64,000 nt of DNA from Bacteroidota bacterium (lineage in GTDB: Bacteria; Bacteroidota; Bacteroidia; Bacteroidales; Cfx3-03): NCBI GenBank assembly GCA_013390605.1, contig JACAUB010000001.1:4204675-4268674 (forward strand), read 5' to 3'. Below the pieces are notes generated by a model, which saw nothing but the letters and a program-made list of their open reading frames with translations, ran no database searches and was not told the origin of the DNA. Shown piece by piece: positions 8,001-16,851 of this stretch. Within the stretch, counting starts at the first letter, position 1, and every line of letters begins with the position of its first letter. Position numbers and translations under genes: made by a program.

Positions 8001-9982
8001 GCATCAGCAGTGCGCTGGTTATCACCTGTAATCATCACAATATCCAGACCCAATTGACGTAATTCGGCAATAGCATCTTTTGCACCAGGCTTCACAATAT
8101 CAGCAACCGCTATTATTCCAATTGGTCTTGCCGGTTTATTGTCATCAACAGGATTAATAGCAATAATCATCGCCGTCTTTCCTTCGGTCTGCAATCTCAT
8201 TATATCTGCCAGCAACCCTTCTACGACAATACCTTCGTTTTGCAGCATGCGCAGATTCCCAATAATGATCGTTTGATCTCCAACATTGGCTCGAATACCA
8301 AATCCACCAAAGGCACGAAATTTTTTGGGATCTTCGATCGCCAATCCTTTTTCTTGAGCAGCCTTTACAATGGCACAACCTAAAGGATGTTCAGAGCCAC
8401 GCTCTGCACTAGCAGCCAGACGGAGAATCTCTTCTATATGTTGATTATCCAGCCCAATAATATCTGTCAATTGTGGTTCTCCACGTGTAATTGTTCCCGT
8501 TTTATCCAATACCACGATATTCACGCGACCAGCTCGTTCCATTATCTCACTATTCTTGAAGAGAATACCGTTTTCTGCACCTTTTGACGTTCCAACGATG
8601 ATTGCAGTAGGTGTTGCCAGCCCAATAGCACATGGACAAGCAATGACTAGAACTGCAATGGCATTTATCATTGCACCAGTCCATTCTATGTTAGCCACCA
8701 ACAACCAACCCAAAAAAGTAAATAAAGCGACGCCAATAATAATAGGAACAAAATACTTTCCAATTTCATCAGTTAATTTTTGTATTGGAGCCTTGCTTCC
8801 CTGCGCTAATTGTACAAGTTTTACAATCTGTGCTAACGTAGTATTTTTCCCTACTTTGGTAGCTTCAAATTTGATCAATCCTTCACAGTTTATAGTAGCA
8901 CCAATTACCTCATCACCAAGACCTTTACTAACAGGCATCGATTCACCAGTAATCATTGATTCATCAAATGCTGATCTACCTTCACTAATGATTCCATCTA
9001 CAGGTACTTTTTCACCTGGACGCACGATAATAGTGTCTCCAACAACTACCTGTTCTATATTAGTCACTATCTCAAACCCATTCCTCACCACAATAGCTGT
9101 CTTAGCACGCAACCCCATTAATGCTTTTAATGCTTCCGAAGTTTTGCCTTTTGCACGTGCTTCAAGATATTTACCAAATCTGATGAGTGTAATAATAGCA
9201 GCTCCCGATTCGAAATAAACATTAGGGCTATTAATAATGCCAATCGTTACAAAAAGACTTGAAAAATAGGCAACCGAAGACCCTAGCACAATTAAGACAT
9301 CCATATTCGCACTACCCAGTCGAAGACTTTTAAAAGCTCCAATGTAAAATTGCCATCCAACAACAAACTGAACTATCGTTGCAGCAAACAGCATTGCAAA
9401 TTGATCATATTTAAATCCAACAACACGAAAGTCGCGTGCCATACTGAAGAATATCAGTGGCAGCGTAAAACACAATCCAATTATTAGTAATTTTTTTTGT
9501 TTATTTAGTTCGGCTGCCCTTATATGAGCTTCCACATCTTCAACTTCTTCATTATTTCCTACCTGAACAATATCGAATCCTGCTTTTCGTATGATATCTG
9601 CAAGTTCTGCAACACTTGTCATCCCGGGAATATATTCTAATAAAATACGTTCGGTTCCATAAGCTACATTCGCAGTAAGTACACCATTTTGCCTGATTAA
9701 TATTTTCTCTAATGTCAAAGCATCCGTCTGATCTTGCAAACCAGTAACCGGGAATTCTATTTTACCAGTAGCAACGTTATAGCCAATCCGTTTTACACAT
9801 GCAATGATATCTGTTTCGGTGAGTTGTACCGGGTCAAAAACAACAGTTAACTTTTCACTGGCGAAATCAACATCAGCATCTTTAACGCCCGGCAATTTAC
9901 GAACATTAGTTCCGATTGCAGAAGCGCAATTAACACATGTTAAGCCCGTAACAGGCATCCTGATGCTCTTGACATTAACCAT
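5015..9982 (-). CDS. Fusion: copper-type P1B ATPase + ethylene-receptor-like membrane domain + 3 PAS + histidine kinase
   Basis: One uninterrupted frame of 1655 codons. ATG 9982 is preferred over the GTG at 9988, because GGAGG lies 5 nt before the ATG and would overlap the GTG. Numbering is from the ATG. Residues 10-70 are an HMA domain with CVNC (16-19). Residues 76-141 are an HMA-like domain without cysteines. Next comes a complete Cu+-ATPase: TGES 345-348, CPC 449-451, DKTGT with D493, HP 532-533, GDGIND 705-710. Then follow one extra TM helix (about 826-848) and an ethylene-binding-like domain (about 868-963) with Y882, I912, C915 and H919 in CGTTH, but Asn875 where ETR1 has Asp25. Three PAS domains (1026-1401), HisKA (H1442) and HATPase end the protein. 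The added 1+3 helices keep the kinase cytoplasmic. The role in copper export, receptor metallation and signalling is inferred. Confidence 0.93.
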   Translation of the reverse strand: MVNVKSIRMPVTGLTCVNCASAIGTNVRKLPGVKDADVDFASEKLTVVFDPVQLTETDIIACVKRIGYNVATGKIEFPVTGLQDQTDALTLEKILIRQNGVLTANVAYGTERILLEYIPGMTSVAELADIIRKAGFDIVQVGNNEEVEDVEAHIRAAELNKQKKLLIIGLCFTLPLIFFSMARDFRVVGFKYDQFAMLFAATIVQFVVGWQFYIGAFKSLRLGSANMDVLIVLGSSVAYFSSLFVTIGIINSPNVYFESGAAIITLIRFGKYLEARAKGKTSEALKALMGLRAKTAIVVRNGFEIVTNIEQVVVGDTIIVRPGEKVPVDGIISEGRSAFDESMITGESMPVSKGLGDEVIGATINCEGLIKFEATKVGKNTTLAQIVKLVQLAQGSKAPIQKLTDEIGKYFVPIIIGVALFTFLGWLLVANIEWTGAMINAIAVLVIACPCAIGLATPTAIIVGTSKGAENGILFKNSEIMERAGRVNIVVLDKTGTITRGEPQLTDIIGLDNQHIEEILRLAASAERGSEHPLGCAIVKAAQEKGLAIEDPKKFRAFGGFGIRANVGDQTIIIGNLRMLQNEGIVVEGLLADIMRLQTEGKTAMIIAINPVDDNKPARPIGIIAVADIVKPGAKDAIAELRQLGLDIVMITGDNQRTADAVAKQVGIDRVIAEVLPSDKADAIKTLQSAPTLGNFTRPLVAMVGDGINDAPALAQADVGIAIGTGTDIAIAAAGITLISGELSGIGRSISLSRGTQQTIVQNLIWALFYNVALIPIAAYGLLSPMFAAGAMAFSSIFVVTNSLRLRAYKVETFTPKKTLLRQALALLPRIIVPAVALAVLIIAPMVFMPGKMEIRGANAGNMTPLLMMVMALSNALIAISYASIPFFLIVFVRKRKDMPFTWVIFLFGLFILACGTTHLVHVIGLWWPVNWWQATVDSLCAIISLATAVVVWPILPKLLSIPSPEQLRMVNTELQKEKDKLLYTQGELQKAYDEVEHRIKERTADLLITNQLLQEEISERKKAEEAMRISEEYFRNIFEYSTVGISITGFDGGLKTNRTFCQILGYSEEELSVTKWQEITHRDDIEMNQRLLNLVIEGKQLSIRFEKRFIHKNGDIVWADVSTVLQRDNEGKPISFITSIQDITQRKQSDEKILKLGQHYQALIDKAPDGIVLLDAGGNFKFISPSAKKMFGYSVSEEIIGNPAEFTHPEDLNRVISDLARLLEDASYVPTLQYRFITKKGEWIWVESTFSNLLADPSVESIVINFREITERKLAEMALRDSEEKFRRLLKSTPLPIAYSNKEGVITFRNERFIKIFGYDEIETPTISEWWQKAYPEEEYREWAFENWNSAIIRSLETGSDIESYEYHVTCKDGSTRDVIVSGIVINDNILITFVDITDRKRAEAEIRKLNETLEQRVVQRTEQLEAANKELEAFSYSVSHDLRAPLRHINGFINLFLQNKSTQLTAEEQGYLDVVSNSSEELGKLIDALLTFSRLNRSELRRSRIDTLQMINQGLQLFDQEIQDRNIEIKIGSLPETFGDYQLIGQVWTNLISNAIKYTGKKENPIIEIGSYTENNESIFFIKDNGAGFNMKYVDKLFGVFQRLHKSRDYEGIGIGLANIYRIITRHGGRCWAEGEVDGGAVFYFSMPNNEKI

Positions 9983-10249
9983 TTTCACCTCCCCATTTTG
10001 GATATCTCAATCCTTATAATGAAAATATATTTTTCGGTCTTGACGTTAAAGTTAATCATTTTTTTACCCTTTAGCTTAAATTATTTTATGACTTTTAAAA
10101 TTTACTTTCAGTTTTAATTTTGATCATTTAGAATTCGCCATTCTTGTATTATCTTTTGTTTATATCGATCTATTTAATAAATATTTTTATTAACTAATTG
10201 ACTTTAGATAAAAATAATACTAATATTGCACTATAATAAAAACAACTCT

Positions 10250-11467
10250 ATGAACTTTACAGGCCTCATTTCAGACTCAATATCCTCCAATAACGCGAGT
10301 CGCCAACAAAAGCAACGTAGCCGAATCGTAAAGTGTCTTTCAAAGTCTGAAGAGCCTTTAACTATACCCGAAATTGCTAATGTTGTTAGAATTAGTTTAC
10401 CCACAGCCATCAAGTTAACCAACGAACTAATCGACAGTAAATGGGTTATTGAAGAAGGAAAGAAGGAAACAGAATCGGGGCGCCGTCCAACATTATATAC
10501 ACTCAACAAAGAATTGATTTGTGCCGTAGGAGTGGAAATTCTTTTGAAAAGTATCCAGGTTACCATTTTAAAGATAGGCTTTGACGTAATAATAAGCGAA
10601 CAGGATAAGACTTTTGTTTTGGAAAATACACAAGAGTGCCTCGACAAAGTGATTGCTTTTATTGCAGGAGCTATTTCGAAGTCCGGAAGATCAAAAGATC
10701 AGATTATGGGTATTGGGATAGGCATTACCGGACGTGTAAACACGAATACGGGAGAATCAATTACCTACTTTAACTTTCTGGATAAACCATTAGCTAATTA
10801 TGTAGAAGAACAACTTTTATTACCTACAGTAATTGACAATGATACCAGAGTGCAGGGAATTGCCGAAAATGTTTTGGGTAAAGGAAAAAACACACAGAAT
10901 ACTTTAATTATAAATATGAGTCGCGGACTCGGGATGAGTATTTTGCTCGATAAAAAGATAGTACGTGGCGAAATGGGGTTTGCTGGTGAGTTTGGACACA
11001 TGCATTTTGGTCAGGAGAATAGACATTGTATGTGTGGAAAGCAGGGATGTTTAGGGACAGAAGTTTCTGGATACGCTCTCGAAGAAGACTTGAAAAACGC
11101 GTTGGCCAAAGGAGAAACATCTATCAATTTTTCAAATGACAGTATTGAACCCATTAGATATGATGCCATACTGAACGCTGCAATAAATGGAGACGCACTT
11201 GCCATAAACTTAATCCAAAATCAAGGAGAGAAGTTAGGCTCGGCACTAGGCAACATTATTAATTTGTTGAACCCAAGTCTCATTGTAATAGGTGGAAAAT
11301 TTGCCCGTGTCAAAGATATTTTTACTGATCCGGTAAAAATGGGTTTAAAGAAAACTGCATTGATGAATGCAGCTAATGTTTGTAAAATTGTAAGCTCGGA
11401 ATTAACAGAACAAGCAGGACCACAAGGTGCCGCTTGTTTAGTATTTGGAAGAAATGAAATGATTTAA
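10250..11467 (+). CDS. ROK-family transcriptional regulator (NagC/XylR-like)
   Basis: About 405 residues. An N-terminal winged helix-turn-helix (IPEIANVVRISLPTAIKLTNEL) precedes a ROK sugar-kinase-like fold. The ROK zinc site is visible in EFGHMHFG followed by CMCGKQGCLG, and a late GG motif is in LIVIGGKFA. ROK repressors of this layout bind a sugar or sugar phosphate. An upstream in-frame TTG exists at 10226, but ATG 10250 gives a more normal N-terminus. It is divergent from the fusion gene at 9982 and lies directly before the sugar cluster on the same strand, so it is the probable local regulator of 11531-20116. Confidence 0.88.
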   Translation: MNFTGLISDSISSNNASRQQKQRSRIVKCLSKSEEPLTIPEIANVVRISLPTAIKLTNELIDSKWVIEEGKKETESGRRPTLYTLNKELICAVGVEILLKSIQVTILKIGFDVIISEQDKTFVLENTQECLDKVIAFIAGAISKSGRSKDQIMGIGIGITGRVNTNTGESITYFNFLDKPLANYVEEQLLLPTVIDNDTRVQGIAENVLGKGKNTQNTLIINMSRGLGMSILLDKKIVRGEMGFAGEFGHMHFGQENRHCMCGKQGCLGTEVSGYALEEDLKNALAKGETSINFSNDSIEPIRYDAILNAAINGDALAINLIQNQGEKLGSALGNIINLLNPSLIVIGGKFARVKDIFTDPVKMGLKKTALMNAANVCKIVSSELTEQAGPQGAACLVFGRNEMI

Positions 11468-11530
11468 CCATCGCCATATAAGCCTATATTCATGACAATC
11501 AGATTAAAATCAAAACAACTGACTTTTCAA

Positions 11531-12853
11531 ATGAAACAACTGACCATTTGTTTACTCATTTTACTTTATGGCGTTATAAACGGAAAGTCGGCCTCACCTA
11601 TCAAAGAAAAAGCCAAGTTAATGTGGTTTGATGGAGAAGCTAACTTCAAACGTTTTAGCAATCCCGACTCCATCGACTTTTATCTTGAAAAAATAAAGAA
11701 AATTGGATTTACAGGTGCTGTTGTTGATATTCGTCCTATCACGGGAGAGGTATTTTATAAAAGCGAATTTGCTCCCCAGATGAAAGATTGGGATGGATTT
11801 GTTCGACCCGATTTTGATTATTTGGCTCACTTTATCAAAAAAGCACACGAATTAGGATTAAGGGTTCATGCTTCATTGAATGTATTTGTAGGAGGACATA
11901 ACTTTTTCGATCGTGGACAAGTTTACACCTCACATCCAGAATGGGCTTCAATGGTATACACTCCAGATAAAGGCATTGTATCTATTATAACACAGAAAAA
12001 GAAATATTCTGCCATGATAAATCCTATTAATAAGGATTTCCAAAACCACATTATCAATGTCTTAAAAGAAGTTACCCAAAAATACCCTAAGCTAGATGGT
12101 TTTATCCTCGACAGAATTAGATATGATGGAATTACTGCCGATTTCTCTGACATTTCCAGAACAACTTTCGAAAGTTATATTGGTCATAAAATTGAAAATT
12201 ATCCTGTTGATATTTATGAATGGAAGAAAGACAAAGCTGGAGCTGACTATTATGCTAAGGGAAAATACTTTACAAAATGGATTGAGTGGCGAACAAAGAA
12301 TATCTACGATTTTATGCTGCTGGCAAAAAAAGAGATTAAGGCAATTAACCCAAATATTTCGTTTGGAACCTATACCGGTGCATGGTATCCATCTTATTTT
12401 GAAGTAGGTGTAAATTGGGCCAGTAACCAATACGACCCATCCAAGGAGTATGATTGGGCCACAAAAAACTATAAAAATTTTGGATATGCCGATATGCTTG
12501 ACCTCTATATCACCGGAAACTATTATACCAATATCACTAAAAAAGAGTATCAGATCAATAATAAAATTGTGATAAATGAAACCGATAGTAAAGGTGCTAT
12601 AGGCTCGTGGTATTGCGTGGAAGGATCATGCGACCATATTAAAGGAATTTTAAATGGCCACAAGTTTCTCGGTGGCATACTTGTTGATCAGTTTTATGAC
12701 AACCGTCCACAACTTTCACGAACCATCGCCATGAATCTTCAGGCTTCTGATGGACTGATGGTTTTCGACATCGTTCACATCATCAATAAAAACCTATGGA
12801 AAGAGGTTGAAGATGGTTTTAAGATGGCTGAAGATAAAAATGCATTCAAATAA
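11531..12853 (+). CDS. Exported GHL10/family-10-like glycoside hydrolase-type protein
   Basis: From the chosen ATG, about 440 residues. An in-frame ATG at 11492 exists but would precede the signal peptide by 13 residues. A clean signal peptide begins MKQLTICLLILLYGV. The body matches the GHL10 (DUF187) TIM-barrel group: a family-typical opening with the Trp of KLMWFDGE, GAVVDIRPITGEVFY, HELGLRVHASLNVFVGG, and KLDGFILDRIRYDG with the candidate catalytic region. Expected location is the periplasm or outer membrane. It is the first enzyme gene of the carbohydrate cluster after the ROK regulator. The substrate cannot be named. Confidence 0.83.
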   Translation: MKQLTICLLILLYGVINGKSASPIKEKAKLMWFDGEANFKRFSNPDSIDFYLEKIKKIGFTGAVVDIRPITGEVFYKSEFAPQMKDWDGFVRPDFDYLAHFIKKAHELGLRVHASLNVFVGGHNFFDRGQVYTSHPEWASMVYTPDKGIVSIITQKKKYSAMINPINKDFQNHIINVLKEVTQKYPKLDGFILDRIRYDGITADFSDISRTTFESYIGHKIENYPVDIYEWKKDKAGADYYAKGKYFTKWIEWRTKNIYDFMLLAKKEIKAINPNISFGTYTGAWYPSYFEVGVNWASNQYDPSKEYDWATKNYKNFGYADMLDLYITGNYYTNITKKEYQINNKIVINETDSKGAIGSWYCVEGSCDHIKGILNGHKFLGGILVDQFYDNRPQLSRTIAMNLQASDGLMVFDIVHIINKNLWKEVEDGFKMAEDKNAFK

Positions 12854-12874
12854 ATTCAAAAATCGTTATTCAAC

Positions 12875-12935
12875 TCACTGGTATGTCCCTGAATCATGGC
12901 GGGGGAAGCTTGATAAAGGGCATACTGTGGGGAGT
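12875..12935. repeat. GC-rich imperfect inverted repeat between two sugar genes
   Basis: The 160-nt gap between the hydrolase-like gene and the FAD oxidoreductase contains an unusually GC-rich block. GTATG (12881-12885) and CATAC (12921-12925) bracket TCCCT and AAGGG, forming an imperfect inverted repeat around a G-rich centre. Triplets starting TCA, TCC and TGG recur 11 nt apart on the plus strand. It resembles, in a degraded form, the elements at 36014-36091 and 52385-52466. A transcript-processing hairpin is an alternative. Confidence 0.35.
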
Positions 12936-13013
12936 AATGAGAAATCAACAAAATGTTTCAAATTACAGTGTAATGTTTAGCTTAGGCCTTTTTTTAAAAA
13001 ATTATAACAAACA

Positions 13014-14924
13014 ATGAAACAGCTTCTTATCATATTTTTTACTGTCATCACCTTCAATTTATACGCAATTGAGAAAGTCGATGTTCTAATTATAGGAGGA
13101 GGAGCAAGTGGCACCACTGCAGGTATACAAGCAGCCCGACAAGGTGCACATACTTTAATAATTGAGGAGTTTGATTGGCTAGGTGGTATGCTTACTTCGG
13201 CGGGGGTTAGTGCTGTTGATGGCAACTTCAAACTACAAGGAGGACTCTGGGGAGAATTCAGAAACAAGTTGGTTGCTCATTATGGAAGCGACAAGGCATT
13301 GGCCTCCGGATGGGTAAGCAATACGCTTTTCGAACCCTCTGTGGGAGCTGGAATCTGGAAGGAGATGGCTAATAAAGAGAAGAATCTCAACATTTGGCTG
13401 AGAACATCACTGGTGTCTATCAAGAAAATTAATGCAGAATGGGAGGTAATCGTCAATAAACAAGGCCAACAACAAACTATTCATGCAAAAATAGTAATCG
13501 ATGGTACAGAATTAGGTGATGTGGCGAAACTGTGCGGTGTAGCTTACGATATTGGAATGGATTCGCGCACAGTGAGCGGAGAAGATATCGCTCCTCAAAA
13601 AGCCAATAACATTATTCAGGATTTAACTTATGTGGCGATATTAAAAGATTATGGTCGCGATGTAACCATTGCGAAACCAGATGGATATAACCCATCCATT
13701 TTTTATTGTACTTGTAAAACACCTGAATGTTTATCTCCAAAAGAGAAAAAAAGAGTTTGGGATTGCAAACAGATGATGGAATATGGGAAACTTCCAAACA
13801 ATAAATATATGATCAATTGGCCTATTGAAGGTAATGATTATTATTTAAATATTATTGAGATGACCCCAGATCAACGAACAGAGGTATTGAAAAAAGCTAA
13901 AAACTTCACCCTTTGTTACCTCTATTATTTGCAAACAGCTTTAGGTTTCAACACGCTAGGATTAGCCGATGATGAGTTTTCTACTGCCGACAGGCTTCCT
14001 TTCATCCCTTATTATCGCGAATCAAGACGTATCAGGGGCAAAGTTCGACTCAATGTAAACCATCTCGCAAAACCTTATGAGCAATCAGAAATGCTCTATC
14101 GTACTGGAATAGCCGTTGGTGACTATCCTGTAGACCATCATCATGGTCGATATATGGGAACAGAAATACTCCCTGATCTTCACTTTTATCCAGTCCCCTC
14201 TTATTCACTTCCTTTGGGTGTTATGATACCTGAGAAAGTAGAAGGACTTATTGTGGCAGAAAAGTCAATCTCTGTCTCTAATCTGGTGAATGGGACAACC
14301 CGATTACAACCTGTGGTTATGCAAATTGGCCAGGCTGCCGGAGCATTAGCAGGATTAGCTATTTACCAACATTGTAATCCATCAGAGGTATCTGTGCGTG
14401 ATGTACAAAACCAAATACTAGATGCTAAAGGATATCTGCAACCATTTCTAGATTTACCGATCAATAGTAAACATTTTAAATCACTACAGCGCATTGGAAG
14501 TACCGGAATATTAAAAGGAATTGGGAAAAATGTGGGTTGGGAAAATCAAACCTGGTTCTATACAGATAGCCTTATTAAAACGAAGGAGTTTGCAGATGGA
14601 ATGATCGTATTTAATAAATACTCAAAGCCTAAACTTCAAGGAGAAAAAGTGACTATTGAACAAGCTATCAACCAAACATATAACATTGGAAAGATATTAA
14701 AAAGTAAAAAGTTGAAAAGCATTAATAGCAAGGTCTTCAAGACGGTAGTTCGAAAGGATTGGGAATACAAATTGGGTTTTACAAACTTTAATCCTGATAG
14801 GTATATTACCCGATTGGAATTAGCTGTATTACTTGATTATTATGCCGATCCATTCAACTTACAGAAAGTAGATTTGAAAGGCAATTTTATAAATAACAAA
14901 TCAAAACAGAGTATACTTCAATGA
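13014..14924 (+). CDS. Exported FAD-dependent oxidoreductase (FAD_oxidored family)
   Basis: A 636-residue protein. A signal peptide (1-18) is followed at once by the FAD dinucleotide fold VDVLIIGGGASGTTAG (22-37) and the family-typical GGMLTSAGVSAVDGN. A middle domain has NGTTRLQP and QIGQAAGALA, which close the flavin site. Members of this PF12831 group occur in Bacteroidota polysaccharide clusters, where they are thought to oxidise sugars or related alcohols. Here it sits between a hydrolase-like gene and a sodium symporter. Export of a flavoprotein is notable, but the signal peptide is clear. Substrate and electron acceptor are unknown. Confidence 0.85.
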   Translation: MKQLLIIFFTVITFNLYAIEKVDVLIIGGGASGTTAGIQAARQGAHTLIIEEFDWLGGMLTSAGVSAVDGNFKLQGGLWGEFRNKLVAHYGSDKALASGWVSNTLFEPSVGAGIWKEMANKEKNLNIWLRTSLVSIKKINAEWEVIVNKQGQQQTIHAKIVIDGTELGDVAKLCGVAYDIGMDSRTVSGEDIAPQKANNIIQDLTYVAILKDYGRDVTIAKPDGYNPSIFYCTCKTPECLSPKEKKRVWDCKQMMEYGKLPNNKYMINWPIEGNDYYLNIIEMTPDQRTEVLKKAKNFTLCYLYYLQTALGFNTLGLADDEFSTADRLPFIPYYRESRRIRGKVRLNVNHLAKPYEQSEMLYRTGIAVGDYPVDHHHGRYMGTEILPDLHFYPVPSYSLPLGVMIPEKVEGLIVAEKSISVSNLVNGTTRLQPVVMQIGQAAGALAGLAIYQHCNPSEVSVRDVQNQILDAKGYLQPFLDLPINSKHFKSLQRIGSTGILKGIGKNVGWENQTWFYTDSLIKTKEFADGMIVFNKYSKPKLQGEKVTIEQAINQTYNIGKILKSKKLKSINSKVFKTVVRKDWEYKLGFTNFNPDRYITRLELAVLLDYYADPFNLQKVDLKGNFINNKSKQSILQ

Positions 14925-14952
14925 ATTATTCATCCTTTCTAAACAATAACCA

Positions 14953-16848
14953 ATGAATCTATCAATTATCGACACACTGATTATTCTGGGCTATCTAAGT
15001 TTTATTATCTTCTTTGGATTCTGGCTTTCAAAAAAAGCATCGGCCAGTCTACAATCATATTTTCTCGGGGGCAACACTATTAAGTGGTATTTTCTGGGCT
15101 TGTCTAATGGATCGGGGATGTATGATGTTTCAGGAACAGCCTGGACGGTAGCTATTTTATATATCTATGGCGTAAAAAGCGCCTGGTTACCATGGCTTTG
15201 GCCTGTATGGAACCAGGTCTTTATCATGGTCTTTCTGGCAATTTGGCTCCGTAGGTCCAATGTGATGACAGGTGCCGAATGGATAACTACCCGTTTCGGA
15301 ACTGATCGTGGTGGAAAGAACTCGCATCTCATTGTTGTGATATTTGCATTGGTAAGTGTTATAGGCTTCATCGCATATTTCTTTCAAGGTATCGGTAAGT
15401 TTGCGACAGCCATTTTACCTTGGGATCTATCATTTACCCTTGGCTCCATCCACCTAACTTCTGAGAGTTCATATGCCATTATCATGTTAACCCTTACAAC
15501 ACTTTATACCATAAAAGGAGGTATGTATAGTGTCGTCGGAACTGAGGTAATACAATTTCTCATTCTCTCTATTTCCAGCGTTATTGTAGCTTTTCTTGCT
15601 ATGAGTCAAACTACCTCTGCACAGATACATGCAGCAATTCCGAATGGCTGGACAGGATTTTGGCCGGGATGGAGTCTGAATATGGACTGGAGCCACATCT
15701 TTCCGGAAGTCAACAATAAGATAGGGTCTGACGGGTTTGGCATGTTAGGTTGTCTGGTGATGATGATGATTTTCAAAGGTGTCTTTGCCAGCTTAGCAGG
15801 ACCAGTACCCAGCTTTGATATGCAACGTGTACTATCATGCAAGAGTCCTAAGGAGGCTGCAAAAATGAGTGCTTTTACTATTTTTGTATTAAACATTCCA
15901 CGCTATTTAATGATAGCCGGACTTACTGTTTTTGGTTTAGTTCTGATCAATAAAAATGATTTATTGGTGAACGGACATTATGATTTCGAAAAAATCTTAT
16001 CGGTTGTAGTCGCTAAACATATTCCCATTGGTCTAAAAGGGGTTATTCTAGCCGGATTGCTTTCTGCCTTTATGGCCACCTTCTCTGCCTTTGTAAATGC
16101 AGCACCGGCTTATTTAGTTAATGACCTTTACAAACGATATATTAATCCCGGGGCATCACAAAGAAAGCTTGTTCAATATAGCTACATCGCCTCTTTCGCT
16201 ATTGTACTTGTTGGAGTTGTTGCCGGATTTATGACTGACTCTATTAACAGTATGACATTGTGGATTACATCCTCATTATATGGTGGTTATGCTGCAGCTA
16301 ATGTCTTAAAATGGATATGGTGGCGCTTTAATGGCCAAGGCTATTTCTGGGGAATGTTGGGTGGACTTATCGCTGCTACAATTGTACCTTCACTGGTTCC
16401 ATCGCTTATCGGACACATGGGTTATGCCGATGCATTAGGCGAAGCTCTTAAAATTCCTGTTGTTAACGGAATCCCTCAGATTCCGGCTATTTACCTGTTC
16501 CCTGTTGTCCTTTTTCTTTCATTTGCGGGTAGTTTAATTGGATGTCTTGCGACAAAACCAACTGATATGAGTGTACTTGTAAACTTCTATCGTAAGGTTC
16601 GTCCATGGGGATTTTGGAAACCAGTACATCAGAAAACGATAGAACTTTATCCTGATTTTAGATCAAATGCATCATTATCAAGAGACTCTTTTAACGTAAT
16701 CATTGGTATTATTTGGCAGATGTGCATGGTTATTACGCCTATCTACTTTGTAATTAAAGAGTTCACCTATGCAGGAATTGCAGCTGCTGTTGCACTAATC
16801 TGTATGGTAATTCTTAAATTTTCATGGTATGACAAAATTGAAGATTAA
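14953..16848 (+). CDS. Sodium:solute symporter (SSS family)
   Basis: A 631-residue integral membrane protein with about 14 hydrophobic helices. The family start LIILGYLSFIIFFGFWLSKK is followed by LGGNTIKWYFLGLSNGSGMYDVS and by LKGVILAGLLSAFMATFSAFVNAA, the sodium/substrate-site helix region. It starts 28 nt after the FAD oxidoreductase and 3 nt before the DUF4434 gene, so it is co-transcribed. It probably imports the sugar or sugar derivative released by the exported enzymes, using the sodium gradient. The exact substrate (for example a hexosamine, sialic acid-like or keto sugar) cannot be read from sequence. Confidence 0.9.
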   Translation: MNLSIIDTLIILGYLSFIIFFGFWLSKKASASLQSYFLGGNTIKWYFLGLSNGSGMYDVSGTAWTVAILYIYGVKSAWLPWLWPVWNQVFIMVFLAIWLRRSNVMTGAEWITTRFGTDRGGKNSHLIVVIFALVSVIGFIAYFFQGIGKFATAILPWDLSFTLGSIHLTSESSYAIIMLTLTTLYTIKGGMYSVVGTEVIQFLILSISSVIVAFLAMSQTTSAQIHAAIPNGWTGFWPGWSLNMDWSHIFPEVNNKIGSDGFGMLGCLVMMMIFKGVFASLAGPVPSFDMQRVLSCKSPKEAAKMSAFTIFVLNIPRYLMIAGLTVFGLVLINKNDLLVNGHYDFEKILSVVVAKHIPIGLKGVILAGLLSAFMATFSAFVNAAPAYLVNDLYKRYINPGASQRKLVQYSYIASFAIVLVGVVAGFMTDSINSMTLWITSSLYGGYAAANVLKWIWWRFNGQGYFWGMLGGLIAATIVPSLVPSLIGHMGYADALGEALKIPVVNGIPQIPAIYLFPVVLFLSFAGSLIGCLATKPTDMSVLVNFYRKVRPWGFWKPVHQKTIELYPDFRSNASLSRDSFNVIIGIIWQMCMVITPIYFVIKEFTYAGIAAAVALICMVILKFSWYDKIED

Positions 16849-16851
16849 AGA

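Noticed and set aside
8556..9218. A 220-codon open frame on the plus strand opposite the ATPase part of the fusion gene
   Set aside because: It is the antisense shadow of conserved P1B-ATPase coding sequence, with no family resemblance and no ribosome binding site or promoter.
5015..9982. The ATPase/receptor/kinase fusion as a sequencing or assembly artefact
   Set aside because: The frame is open throughout, each domain is complete, the helix count keeps the kinase in the cytoplasm, and both flanks continue as a tight operon. A chimeric assembly cannot be fully excluded without reads.
9986..9988. GTG 9988 as the start of the fusion gene
   Set aside because: It overlaps the Shine-Dalgarno sequence that is correctly spaced for ATG 9982.
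12092..12430. 112-codon minus-strand frame opposite the GHL10-like gene
   Set aside because: Antisense shadow inside a well supported coding gene.
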